A stretch of DNA of 64,000 nt. Origin: JAPHTQ01 sp050299175. Lineage in GTDB: Bacteria > Pseudomonadota > Gammaproteobacteria > Thiohalomonadales > Thiohalomonadaceae. Position numbers and translations under genes: made by a program. Under the pieces are notes generated by a model. That model ran no database searches and had not been told where the DNA came from. It saw only the letters and a program-made list of their open reading frames with translations. Shown in pieces: positions 31,906 through 41,376 of the stretch; within the stretch, counting starts at the first letter, position 1, and the number at the start of each line of letters is the position of its first letter. Location of the stretch: the NCBI GenBank assembly GCA_050299175.1, contig JBNKVM010000067.1:62001-126000 (forward strand). The letters run 5' to 3'.

Positions 31906-32514
31906 TTAGCCTGAATTACTTATGAGTTCTTCCTGAGCATCTGCAATTATATTTATCACCCACTCAGGGGGAGCACCAGGATTATTCTCGAACTCTTCTA
32001 ATAGAGCACTCGCATTATCTATATCTTTCGAAAAGAAATATGCAAAACCATCTTGAATACCTAAATATCGACCAGATTCACCATTCGACGACACAACATA
32101 TCCATGCAGTTCAAAGCGAAAGAATAAATATATTAAGTTCGAAATCAGTAGTTCTGTATATTTGTTGGCATTCTCATCATCGCCAAACTCAAAGAGAAAT
32201 GTTCGTTGCTTATTGAAATCAACTTTCTGGACGTGATCCGCGCCATATAGCAAACCAGCAAACAACGAAACTTGAACAGGATCCATCCATCCTGTTGAAT
32301 CATCTATCTGGAATATTTTCCATTTACCCTTTGGTAACCAGCTAGAAACATACTGGGAAAAATTGAGCAAATTACTTTTTGGTGCTTGGTAATTCACCCA
32401 ACCCAAATCCCCATGGCCATCGTCACCAACCTCCAGAACTTTCCCCCACTCTCCTATCTTTAAGCCAACTTTACCAAGATAGGAGTTAGCGTCAGCAATC
32501 AATATCGATTTCAT
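31906..32514 (-). CDS. Immunity candidate for the current Rhs tip (cytoplasmic)
   Basis: 202 residues from the ATG at 32514 (MKSILIADANSYLGKVG); a TTG one codon earlier is possible. No named family recognised. It has no signal peptide or membrane helix, is acidic and rich in Phe, Tyr and Trp (WLPKGKWKIFQIDDSTGWMD, LISNLIYLFFRFELHGYVV), and sits 23 bases downstream of the Rhs stop on the same strand. Position, size and A+T-rich base use fit an immunity protein that neutralises a cytoplasm-acting toxin. It is followed by a terminator. The role is inferred. Confidence 0.6.
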   Translation of the reverse strand: MKSILIADANSYLGKVGLKIGEWGKVLEVGDDGHGDLGWVNYQAPKSNLLNFSQYVSSWLPKGKWKIFQIDDSTGWMDPVQVSLFAGLLYGADHVQKVDFNKQRTFLFEFGDDENANKYTELLISNLIYLFFRFELHGYVVSSNGESGRYLGIQDGFAYFFSKDIDNASALLEEFENNPGAPPEWVINIIADAQEELISNSG

Positions 32515-32537
32515 CAAGCACCACCACTACTGAGTGA

Positions 32538-35500
32538 TCAGTTTTTATTTGGAGGCCTACGTCCTCCCGGTAGTTTCGGGAACCAACCGCCACCACTACC
32601 ACCAGCACCATTACTACCTCGTGTTCCACCACCGTAATTTCCAGGATGTGCCTGATTGGCTCCTATAGGAGTACCGCCAGGGGTATAGCGTTGCCACCCT
32701 CCGCCAGGCAAACTTTTCTTCCAATATCCACTAGATCCTGGTGGGCCACCTTCTCCGTCAGCAGGCACCCAAGTACACATTGCTCGTGGACCTGACGATT
32801 GTTTCGCACCAAAAAAGCTACCGGGTCGTTGCCCTTGTCCTGCTGGGAACCAAGGACCACCAGGAACAACACCATTCGGATCAGGAATTTCTGCTGCATA
32901 CCCTGTCTGATCAATCAAATTGATCGGGTCGTTCATCACGTACCCATACAGGTTTATATCGCCACCTTCGAAGTCTATCGGGTCCTTTGCGGTCCACCGT
33001 CCCGTCTGTGCATCATAGTCCCTCGCCCCAAACCGTGTCAGTTGAGTATGCTGGTCGTAAAGCCCACCAGCAAAGCCAAACGGCTGGAAGCCGGGGTTGG
33101 TGTCGTTGATAACGTTGCCGAATTCATCATAGTCCATTCGCTGGACAATGGTACCGTCTGTGCTGTTGACGATGAGACGTGGGCTGCCCAGGTGGTCGCT
33201 GATGATGCGGAAAGTGATACCGCCCTTGACCATATAGCTCGGCACGTTGCCTTTTTCAGCGTAGACGAATCGGCTGACGACGTTGCCTGCCCCATCCAGT
33301 TCGGCAATGGGATTAAGCTGGTCCTGGTAGAGGAAGCCCTGCACCAGTACGCCATCGACCTTTTTGCCGATTCTGCGGTTCTGGCCGTCGATGAGGTAGT
33401 CCAGGGTCATGCCACCGGGTAACTGCACCTGCATCAGGTTGCCCAGTAGGTCATAGTGGTATTGAGTAGTTAGTCCCGCCTCGGTTTTGCTCTCCAGCTC
33501 ACCATTTAGGGTGTAGCTGTAGCTGGCACCGCCATAGGTCAACAACCTGTCCTGCTCGTCGTAGGTGGCGCTGGTGCCGTTGTGATCGGTACGGTTGCCG
33601 TTGAGGTCGTAGGCATAGGTGGAGACGGTGACACCGTCTTTGCTTACGCTTTGCAGTCTGCCCGCCAGGTCGTAGCCGTAGTCATAAATTGTGGTGACAC
33701 CTTCGATGCTTTCGCTCTTTTGGGTGATGCGACCCAGTTTGTCGCGTTCATATTGGGTATCCAATGCTGGTGTACCACTGATTTGCGCAGTTTCACCACT
33801 CATCTCACCGAAGCCGTTGTAGGTACGACTGGTGGTAATGTTGCTCAGGGTAGTATCGGTAAGCAGGCCGTTTACAGGACTGCGTCCCAGAGTCAGATCA
33901 CCCGCTTGTGTTAATAGACCATCATCATCGTAGCCATAACTAATAGCGCTACCGTTGACGCTGCGGCTGCTGATCCAGAAGTTGTTGTCGTACGCCTGAC
34001 TGACGCTGCCACTGATATCACCCGCCCATGTCGTGGAAAGTGGCAGGAAGCCGTCGTAGCTATAGCTGAGGGTGCTGCCATCAGGGGCAGTCGTGGTACT
34101 CAGTTTGCCGGTGGTGGCGTTGTAGTCATAGGCGTACTGGCCTCGAGGAATGGTAAGCGTGGCAAGCTTGCCGCCGCTGTTGTAGGCAAGCGACACGGTC
34201 TGGCCGTCCGGGCGCAGCACTTCGGTCAGTTGTTTGTCGAGATTGTAGCTGTAACGGGTAACGGTCTCCACGCCGCTCAGATTAGGCGGAGTGTAGTCGC
34301 TCTCTTTGTCCACGGCGTTGTAACTGAAGACGTGGGCGCTCTTGCCCGGCGGCACCAGGCTGGTGAGGTTACCGTTTTTGTCATAGCTGTATTGGATCTT
34401 CCGGCCATCGGGCAATTTCTGTTCGGTAACCCTGCCCATATTATCTGATATAAATTCTACCTTGCGACTTATTGGATCTGTAATACTTTCCAGATCACCC
34501 TTCTGGTCATAACCAAATGTATACTCTCTTGAACTTGTATCAGTTACAACAGTTGCCGATGAAATTTTTCCAAGCGAATTATATGTGTAGGTAACCGGTG
34601 CAATATCAGCGTACTTGCTGTTTGTCACGCTGCCTGCCGCATTGATGACACGTTCCGCGCTACGACCTGTCGGGGTGACTGTCGTTACAGTACGAGTGGC
34701 CGAGTCGAATTGACTTATGTATGCACGTCCATTCCTGGTCAGAACCTCCTCATATGTAGAAACGCTGAGGAGATCATTGTCATCACTTAAAGTCACATTC
34801 CTCGAAGTTGCCGACGTTGAACTGAGTCCTGAGGGTAAACGTGTAACGGTATTGGAGGGTACCGGACTCATCATCTCGAAACGCTGATCCGATTCAAACA
34901 GCTGTTGTACAGTCACTCCATCCGGGTACACATGATTGACTTCACCAGTTGGCTCAATCGTCTTTCTATATGGAAGACCATCAGGAGATATATTTGCAAA
35001 GGTCCTTCTACCGAGATCAGTCTGTTCAACCTCAAAAATGTTACTACGACCTTCTGCCGAATCCATCTGAACCCGAACTACACCGCCAACAACACTCCTA
35101 GAGATTGTCCAACCGCCTCCAGCTGGATTCTCGTCACTGATCAAACGTCCCGAATCATCATATTGATAGGTATTTGTATTGCCTCGAGCGTCCGTATAAC
35201 CGAGTAGTAATCCGGAATCGCTATATGTCATATGAACCGACTCGTTATCCGGATTCCTGACTTCTCCGAGCATACCTTGCGCATCCATTAGCAGTGTTGT
35301 TGCTTTCCCTGAAGGAGCGGTTATCAGAACAGATACGCCATCATCGCTGTGAGTAATATTAATTGCATTTGACTGGCGATCCATAATTCCTGACAATATC
35401 CCATGTACATCATATGAGAATTGATAAACCAGATCGCCCGTGATCGCATTATGTGTTTCAAGATGACGTCCGGAATTATCGAAGTGATAAACCTCGCTGC

Positions 35501-38500
35501 CATCGGCGGACGGAATATAATAACCACCAAACGTTACGCCATTGATAGCTGATGAAGTTTTTCTAACCATTTCATAACACATATCTGAAAAATACACGGC
35601 ATTCTCAGGCCCAACCTCTATCCCATGTATACACTCAGCCTGAGTATTTAATGCATAAAGACCATCTCCGTTATATCCGTATTCCCCTGTACCAATTACA
35701 GTATCAATTTTGCCATTGGGACTTACATATCGCACGGTCTTATTGGTCGCAGTAATGTATACGCCTCCCATATTATCTACGGCAATATCACCAGTGGCAG
35801 ACACTCTTGCTAAAAGTGCACTACCGCCATCGCCATCACTTCCATTTTGACCATTCCCTGCAACCACATGAACACGACCATCCTTTTTCACTTTCACAAC
35901 ACGATTCCTGACTCCTAAATAGATGTTTTCATCAGGACCGACCTCAATACTTCCCTCGATAAATAATGGCGTTTCTGTGGCAAGTGCACCGTCTACAACA
36001 TCACCATTATTCCCATTACCGGCATAGGTAGTAATCACACCATCGGTACCGACACGCCGCACCCTCCAATTCCGGTAATCAGCAATGTAGACAACACCAT
36101 CATTACTAACTGCTACAGATTCAGGATAGTTGAGTTGTGCGTTTATAGCTGGCCCGCCATCACCTGAATAACCCGCAACACCTGTCCCGGCAACAGTCCA
36201 GATTCTGCCTTGTGAATCAAGCTTCTTGACCTTATGAGCTAATCGATCGACAAAATACAGACTTCCGTCAGGGCCTATATCTAACCCAACAGGTAATTCA
36301 AGCTTATACTTTTCAGCTAATACACCCTCTGAATTGTCACATGGTCTATTCGTACAGGCGATAACTTTGTGTATAAGTCCATCAGGGTCGATTTTTCGAA
36401 TAAAATAATCTTCGCTTATATAGACTGTTCCGTCATCTGCAACCGCAATATAAGATACGCCCCCAAGTGCTGTTTCAGTTGCAGGTACCTCGTTCTCAGT
36501 TGTAACACCATAATTCCCGAAATGCAGTCCATTACCAGCAATGGTATGGATAACTGGCGGAGTATTTCCTGAGTTTCTGTGCGCACCATTGCCTTTGTAC
36601 AGGATTCCGAAAACAGGATCATAAACATGATGCTCTGAAAGGTCCCACGCACCAAGCCCTACATCTTTTGCGATATAATTGCCTAATGGAACCGACCATG
36701 TCCTTCTAATGGAAATGAGGTGATCCGCCCTTTTTCCTATAATAGTTAGGTTCGAATTCCCTACCACACCAGGCAATGCAAAACTTTTTGCATAAAGGCT
36801 TGATGATGAATAGTAAACTTCTGGGTAGAGATACTCGACAGTCACATTAGCACTGGTTGTTCCGTTCACATATGAACCATATGCGTTCTTACCATCCCAT
36901 TGGTATTGGTACGCTAGGTTGGTGGAAGGAGCAAATACTTTGCTAAAGCTTTTTCCGGCAATATCTATCGTCAACTTTATTGACTCCAGGCTTACCGGGA
37001 TATCTGCGCCACTCAGCGGTATATTAATCTCTCTGCTTCTGACATCCCCTCTGGTTCGCATACTGCTGTATACAATAGACTGTCCTGTCCCTGCGATGGA
37101 GATGTTCTCCTTCAGAGTTTGTGACTGTGCGGAGATAATACATCCCGGGCATTCATCCTCATTATCGCTATCCTCAGGTGATTCCGTCCCAGGCTGTTCA
37201 TCCGGTGGAGTTTTAGCATCATCAGGCAAGCCATACGGCCAATTGTAATCGTAGGATGTAAAATGTAGCGTGGGCACACGCCACAGCGTCATGCCAAATT
37301 GGTAAAGCAGTGCCAGTTGGGTGCGCTCAGCATCGGTAATACCGAGTGCGGCTAAAGCGGCTGCATCGGCAGGCACACCACTACCATCGATATCGATGTT
37401 GGCCATGCCATTGGTCATAGAGAGAATTTCAATTACCCGGCCATTATCGGAGGGTATCCAGACAGCCTTATTTCGATCATACCAGCCCACAGGCACCGTC
37501 TCACCCGTAGGGAATCCCAGAAAATTGTCGACGTAGACAGGCACGGGTTGACTAAACTGTACACCCTTCGCTCCAACGGCAATCGCCTCATCGACAGAAA
37601 GTTCTGCCGCGTAAGTGTAACCACTGTTCGCTGGCAGTTCACCAGGCATGGTTTTGGCGCCTTCCGTGCCCACGGTGTATTCGGTGGCGCGGACGTTCAT
37701 GGAAGAAAGCGTTTGGGTACTGCCATCGGCCATAACCATAGTGGCCTGCACTCCCTGCGGGAAGAGCAGGGTCGCCTGGCGGCTGCCATCTGCGTCGGTC
37801 ATGACGCTGCCCTGTGCCACCTGGAATGGAGCGGTGGAGTTGAGATCGACGGTAGTAACGTTATTGTCCAACGGGATCATTACCACTTCCGGCAGCCAAG
37901 CGTAGTCTTTCCACGGCGCATTAATCTGCCGTTGCACCGGCAGGTAGCCTTCCTTTTTGTAGTTGACGGTGAGAATACCGCCGCCGTTGACGGCCATGTC
38001 GAACATGCCGTCGGTGCGGGTACCGGTCCAGCCGAATTCGTTGTGATTGAGAATGGTGATGGTGACGCCTTTCAGTGCTTCGCCGCCGCGGGTTGTGACC
38101 TTGCCGCGCAGGACCACGACACGACGCTCTTCGATGGTATTTGGCGGCACATCAAACTGGATCGGATGGCTGCCGCTGTAGAGGAAGGCTGTGGAGTTGT
38201 AGAGGCTGGTAACCACGGTCGGATCGATGGGCGGTGCGACACTGGCCGGATCGACTGGGACATAGCCATTATCAGGCAGTGGGGTTCCGCTAGCAGTGGA
38301 AACAGTGACATCCTCGGGCGCCACGTTACCGGCGCCGTCGCGCACGGAAATAACCAGGTCATCACCTGAGGTAACAGCCAGTTGCGCGCTAAAGCTACCG
38401 TCGGCAGCCACCTGCACAGTGATCGATTCACCGGTAGAGGCATTGGTGATGGTGATCCAGCTTCCCGGTTCAGCACTACCAGGTGCACCAGTGACAATAG

Positions 38501-40127
38501 CGTTACCCGCTTCAATAACCACTGTAATCAAATCGCCATTGACCGGCTGTGGTGCAACAGTATCGAGTTCGCCAGTAAGGGTATAGGTGGCGCTGTTGCC
38601 TGCCAGGTCTGTGGCGATAATGGTGAAGCTATTGCTGCCCTCGGTCAGGTCGGCACTGACATTGAACTGGTTTTGTGCGTCAAGAGTCAGCGAGTTGCCG
38701 TTAAGAGTGGCTGCAACGGTTTCATTAATTGAGCCGCTGATGGCAAGCGGTGTCTGGTTGGTGACGAAGCCGTTGTCCGGTGCGGTGATGGTGATCACCG
38801 GTGGTACTGTGTCGACGGTAAAGGTAATAGTGGCTTTGTCTGAGGTATTGCCGGCGTAGTCACTGACCTGAGCTGCGAGGACAGTGCCACCTTCAGCCAA
38901 AGGTACGGCAAGATTGCATTGCGCGTCTTGCTCCGTGGTTTCGCAGGTGACAGCAGTTTCTGCACCATTGATGAAGAGTTTCAGGCTATCACCGTCAACA
39001 CCCATACCATTGTCGCTATAGCTGACATTGATAGACGGAAGGTTGTTGTTGAGATAGCTGCCATCCAGCGGCAAGGTGATGTTCAGGTTGGGGGCTATGG
39101 TGTCGTGATAGATCGCCAAGGCACGAATATCACGATGATGTTTCCTCTCGCCAATCTCATGTAGAACCTGTCCGACAGAATCAAGATGGATCAACTGTTT
39201 TTTGTTGGCCAGCCAGAGGCTGCCATCACTCTTGTCGGCAATCATGGTGGTGATATCACCACCATGATGTGAACCGCGAAGTGGATCGGTTTCCAGCAAC
39301 AGCAATCCTGTCGCATCAAGTTTGAAGACGCTGTGCTCAGTGGTTACCCACAGCGCGCCTTTGTTGTCGGGTGACAGATGCTTGGTGTGTTTGCTGTATT
39401 GGCGGAACTGTTCAGTACCGCTTTCATTGATGCGTATTAACTCTTTTTCAGTTGCCAGCCACAGCTCCTGTAGATATTCATCGTATGCTATGGCCTTGAG
39501 TTCTTTTCTCTCTTTCAGGAGTTCTTGCAAGGTGAGCGAAACGCCATTGTCGATAACACGGTATAGTCGCTTTTTATCAATAAGCCAGATATTTGAGGTA
39601 AGTGGTGAGATGGCAATGGCAGTGATCGCTTTGTCCGACACGAGTTCAGCCAGTAAGACACCATTGCTATCGTAGTGACTCAGCTTACGACCACGGGCAA
39701 GCCAGAGAGAACCATCGCTGGGAGCAACACTTATTGCAATGGGGGTGTCATTATTTTCCTGACACTGGTGACGTTCTTCTTTTCGATCGCGGCGCTGAAA
39801 ATCAAGATGTTCTTTTCTATGAACTTTGCAACCAACATCGTAGCTACCAGTGATAGAACCATTAAACGCAAAGCGGGTAAGTAGACCGCGACCATAGCTC
39901 CATAGCACGCCATGCGTGTCGTCAAGTGCCAGTGCCTCAATATCTTTGACATCACCTATCTCGAACAGCACGGTGCCATCGGCGGTCGCCAATTTGAGGA
40001 CACCGTCCGACTCTGCGACCCACAGGGCACCGACATAGTCATTATCGGGAGTGGTGGCCGCCTCGGCAGCAGCAATCAGAAAGAAGGTGAAAACGAAAAG
40101 GGTGCGAACGAAACGGGGGAAGGACAC
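32538..40127 (-). CDS. Secreted teneurin-like Rhs/YD-repeat polymorphic toxin
   Basis: 2529 residues from a GTG at 40127 preceded by AAAGGAG. Order seen: Sec signal (residues 1-23, TLFVFTFFLIAAAEA); propeller-like repeats about 30-335 (GALWVAESDGVLKLATADG); Ig-like repeats about 340-630 (TVPPVITITAPDNG); a carboxypeptidase-regulatory-like domain about 670-730; CPGC linker near 1000; NHL repeats about 1190-1525 (VAGTGVAGYSGDGGPAINAQ); YD-repeat shell about 1550-2375; core end GRWTAKDPIDFEGGDINLYG; and a Gly/Pro-rich tip of about 120 residues after NLIDQTG. The tip has YWKKSLPGGGWQRYTPGG and NQAHPG, a pattern I have seen in Rhs tips but cannot name. There is no PAAR domain and no VgrG nearby, so export by type VI secretion is not supported. 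Confidence 0.85.
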   Translation of the reverse strand: MSFPRFVRTLFVFTFFLIAAAEAATTPDNDYVGALWVAESDGVLKLATADGTVLFEIGDVKDIEALALDDTHGVLWSYGRGLLTRFAFNGSITGSYDVGCKVHRKEHLDFQRRDRKEERHQCQENNDTPIAISVAPSDGSLWLARGRKLSHYDSNGVLLAELVSDKAITAIAISPLTSNIWLIDKKRLYRVIDNGVSLTLQELLKERKELKAIAYDEYLQELWLATEKELIRINESGTEQFRQYSKHTKHLSPDNKGALWVTTEHSVFKLDATGLLLLETDPLRGSHHGGDITTMIADKSDGSLWLANKKQLIHLDSVGQVLHEIGERKHHRDIRALAIYHDTIAPNLNITLPLDGSYLNNNLPSINVSYSDNGMGVDGDSLKLFINGAETAVTCETTEQDAQCNLAVPLAEGGTVLAAQVSDYAGNTSDKATITFTVDTVPPVITITAPDNGFVTNQTPLAISGSINETVAATLNGNSLTLDAQNQFNVSADLTEGSNSFTIIATDLAGNSATYTLTGELDTVAPQPVNGDLITVVIEAGNAIVTGAPGSAEPGSWITITNASTGESITVQVAADGSFSAQLAVTSGDDLVISVRDGAGNVAPEDVTVSTASGTPLPDNGYVPVDPASVAPPIDPTVVTSLYNSTAFLYSGSHPIQFDVPPNTIEERRVVVLRGKVTTRGGEALKGVTITILNHNEFGWTGTRTDGMFDMAVNGGGILTVNYKKEGYLPVQRQINAPWKDYAWLPEVVMIPLDNNVTTVDLNSTAPFQVAQGSVMTDADGSRQATLLFPQGVQATMVMADGSTQTLSSMNVRATEYTVGTEGAKTMPGELPANSGYTYAAELSVDEAIAVGAKGVQFSQPVPVYVDNFLGFPTGETVPVGWYDRNKAVWIPSDNGRVIEILSMTNGMANIDIDGSGVPADAAALAALGITDAERTQLALLYQFGMTLWRVPTLHFTSYDYNWPYGLPDDAKTPPDEQPGTESPEDSDNEDECPGCIISAQSQTLKENISIAGTGQSIVYSSMRTRGDVRSREINIPLSGADIPVSLESIKLTIDIAGKSFSKVFAPSTNLAYQYQWDGKNAYGSYVNGTTSANVTVEYLYPEVYYSSSSLYAKSFALPGVVGNSNLTIIGKRADHLISIRRTWSVPLGNYIAKDVGLGAWDLSEHHVYDPVFGILYKGNGAHRNSGNTPPVIHTIAGNGLHFGNYGVTTENEVPATETALGGVSYIAVADDGTVYISEDYFIRKIDPDGLIHKVIACTNRPCDNSEGVLAEKYKLELPVGLDIGPDGSLYFVDRLAHKVKKLDSQGRIWTVAGTGVAGYSGDGGPAINAQLNYPESVAVSNDGVVYIADYRNWRVRRVGTDGVITTYAGNGNNGDVVDGALATETPLFIEGSIEVGPDENIYLGVRNRVVKVKKDGRVHVVAGNGQNGSDGDGGSALLARVSATGDIAVDNMGGVYITATNKTVRYVSPNGKIDTVIGTGEYGYNGDGLYALNTQAECIHGIEVGPENAVYFSDMCYEMVRKTSSAINGVTFGGYYIPSADGSEVYHFDNSGRHLETHNAITGDLVYQFSYDVHGILSGIMDRQSNAINITHSDDGVSVLITAPSGKATTLLMDAQGMLGEVRNPDNESVHMTYSDSGLLLGYTDARGNTNTYQYDDSGRLISDENPAGGGWTISRSVVGGVVRVQMDSAEGRSNIFEVEQTDLGRRTFANISPDGLPYRKTIEPTGEVNHVYPDGVTVQQLFESDQRFEMMSPVPSNTVTRLPSGLSSTSATSRNVTLSDDNDLLSVSTYEEVLTRNGRAYISQFDSATRTVTTVTPTGRSAERVINAAGSVTNSKYADIAPVTYTYNSLGKISSATVVTDTSSREYTFGYDQKGDLESITDPISRKVEFISDNMGRVTEQKLPDGRKIQYSYDKNGNLTSLVPPGKSAHVFSYNAVDKESDYTPPNLSGVETVTRYSYNLDKQLTEVLRPDGQTVSLAYNSGGKLATLTIPRGQYAYDYNATTGKLSTTTAPDGSTLSYSYDGFLPLSTTWAGDISGSVSQAYDNNFWISSRSVNGSAISYGYDDDGLLTQAGDLTLGRSPVNGLLTDTTLSNITTSRTYNGFGEMSGETAQISGTPALDTQYERDKLGRITQKSESIEGVTTIYDYGYDLAGRLQSVSKDGVTVSTYAYDLNGNRTDHNGTSATYDEQDRLLTYGGASYSYTLNGELESKTEAGLTTQYHYDLLGNLMQVQLPGGMTLDYLIDGQNRRIGKKVDGVLVQGFLYQDQLNPIAELDGAGNVVSRFVYAEKGNVPSYMVKGGITFRIISDHLGSPRLIVNSTDGTIVQRMDYDEFGNVINDTNPGFQPFGFAGGLYDQHTQLTRFGARDYDAQTGRWTAKDPIDFEGGDINLYGYVMNDPINLIDQTGYAAEIPDPNGVVPGGPWFPAGQGQRPGSFFGAKQSSGPRAMCTWVPADGEGGPPGSSGYWKKSLPGGGWQRYTPGGTPIGANQAHPGNYGGGTRGSNGAGGSGGGWFPKLPGGRRPPNKN

Positions 40128-40145
40128 GCGTGTACTCCTTTACAA

Positions 40146-40172
40146 ATAATCCACTAAGTTACCGTGGATTAT
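40146..40172 (-). promoter_or_regulatory. Leader hairpin just before the Rhs ribosome-binding site
   Basis: ATAATCCAC (40146-40154) and GTGGATTAT (40164-40172), perfect 9-base arms with a 9-base loop, about 9 bases upstream of AAAGGAG. It could be an operator or an mRNA structure. Confidence 0.45.
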
Positions 40173-40215
40173 GCAGAAGCATCACAACGTGTTTCAACCA
40201 CGCTTTTCCGTCAAG

Positions 40216-40221
40216 ATTATA
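40216..40221 (-). promoter_or_regulatory. Possible -10 element of the Rhs gene
   Basis: Reverse-strand TATAAT, a perfect -10 hexamer, 89 bases upstream of the GTG start, in the 190-bp gap after hisC. No good -35 at 16-18 bases upstream was found, so this is a weak call. The gap otherwise shows only the leader hairpin. Confidence 0.3.
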
Positions 40222-40317
40222 GGGCGTAACTGTAAGAAATATCTGAGTCAGGGCATTAGGTTTTATCGAGATGCCGGCTCAGATTACACCGCAACGATCC
40301 TACCTACACTCTACAGA

Positions 40318-41376
40318 TTAGCCGAGTATTTCTTCCAATGCCGCCATTAATACGCTGTTTTCTTTCGGTTTTCCGATGGTGATTCGTAGATATTGTTCAA
40401 TACGCGGTGCGCGGAAGTGGCGTACGATGATACTGCGTTCACGCAGTTTTTCCGCGAGCTTTGCCGCATCGTATTCCGGGTGCATGGCGAAGATGAAATT
40501 GGCTGCCGATGGCAGAATCTCAAAACCGAGCTCACTCATCTTCTGCGTGAGGTTCTCGCGCTCATCGATCACTGCCTGGCGGGTACGATCAAAGTGTTCA
40601 CGATCTTCCATCGCCGCTGTCGCGCCAGCGATGGCCAGGCGATCCAGCGGGTAGGAGTTGAAACTGTCCTTCACCCGTATCAGTCCCTGAATCAGATCGA
40701 CATGCCCCATGGCGAAACCGACACGCAGTCCGGCAAGTGAACGTGACTTGGAAAAGGTTTGCGTCACCAGCAGGTTGGGATATTGGTTGATCAGCTTTGC
40801 CGCACTCTCACCACCGAAGTCGATGTAGGCTTCGTCGACAACCACCACTGAATCGGTGTTGTGCTTTAACAGCCATTCAATATCGGTAAGCGGCAACAAC
40901 ATACCGGTCGGCGCATTGGGATTGGGGAAAATAATCCCGACATTTGGTTTTTGGTAATCGGCCACGCGCAGCTCAAATTTTTCCGTCAACGGCACAGCTT
41001 CATATTCGATGCCATATAGCGCGCAGTAGGACGGATAAAAACTGTAGGTGATGTCCGGGAACAACAATTTTCCCGGATGCTGGAACAGGCCATGAAAGAT
41101 ATGCGCCAGCACTTCGTCGGAGCCGTTACCGACAAAAATCTGTTCGCTATTTAAACCGTAATATTCGGCAATCGCCTCGCGCAGTTTCAGACCCGTCGGT
41201 TCAGGATAGAGACGCAGGTCATCATTCACCTCTGCAGCAATCGCCGCCAACGCCTTCGGTGAGGGACCGTGAGGATTTTCGTTGGTGTTAAGTTTGATCA
41301 GGTTGTTGATCTTCGGCTGTTCACCCGGCACGTAGGGCGACAGTTCATGAACCACCGGACTCCAAAAACGGCTCAT
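40318..41376 (-). CDS. hisC: Histidinol-phosphate aminotransferase
   Basis: 352 residues, class II aminotransferase fold (PLP enzyme). It converts imidazole-acetol phosphate to histidinol phosphate. Motifs are LIKLNTNENPHGPSPKAL, EQIFVGNGSDEVLAHIFHG, GIIFPNPNAPTGMLLPLTD, VVVDEAYIDFGGES, and the PLP-lysine region VTQTFSKSRSLAGLRVGFAM. It overlaps hisD by 4 bases, last of the hisG-hisD-hisC run. The Rhs gene lies downstream on the same strand, 190 bases away. Confidence 0.96.
   Translation of the reverse strand: MSRFWSPVVHELSPYVPGEQPKINNLIKLNTNENPHGPSPKALAAIAAEVNDDLRLYPEPTGLKLREAIAEYYGLNSEQIFVGNGSDEVLAHIFHGLFQHPGKLLFPDITYSFYPSYCALYGIEYEAVPLTEKFELRVADYQKPNVGIIFPNPNAPTGMLLPLTDIEWLLKHNTDSVVVVDEAYIDFGGESAAKLINQYPNLLVTQTFSKSRSLAGLRVGFAMGHVDLIQGLIRVKDSFNSYPLDRLAIAGATAAMEDREHFDRTRQAVIDERENLTQKMSELGFEILPSAANFIFAMHPEYDAAKLAEKLRERSIIVRHFRAPRIEQYLRITIGKPKENSVLMAALEEILG

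Noticed and set aside
37548..38369. A 273-codon + strand frame opposite the Rhs gene
   Set aside because: Antisense to a continuous 2529-residue frame with clear domains; no independent evidence.
28593..40127. Prophage or type VI secretion island
   Set aside because: No integrase, capsid, tail, VgrG, Hcp or PAAR gene is present; only Rhs, immunity-like and toxin-antitoxin genes were found.
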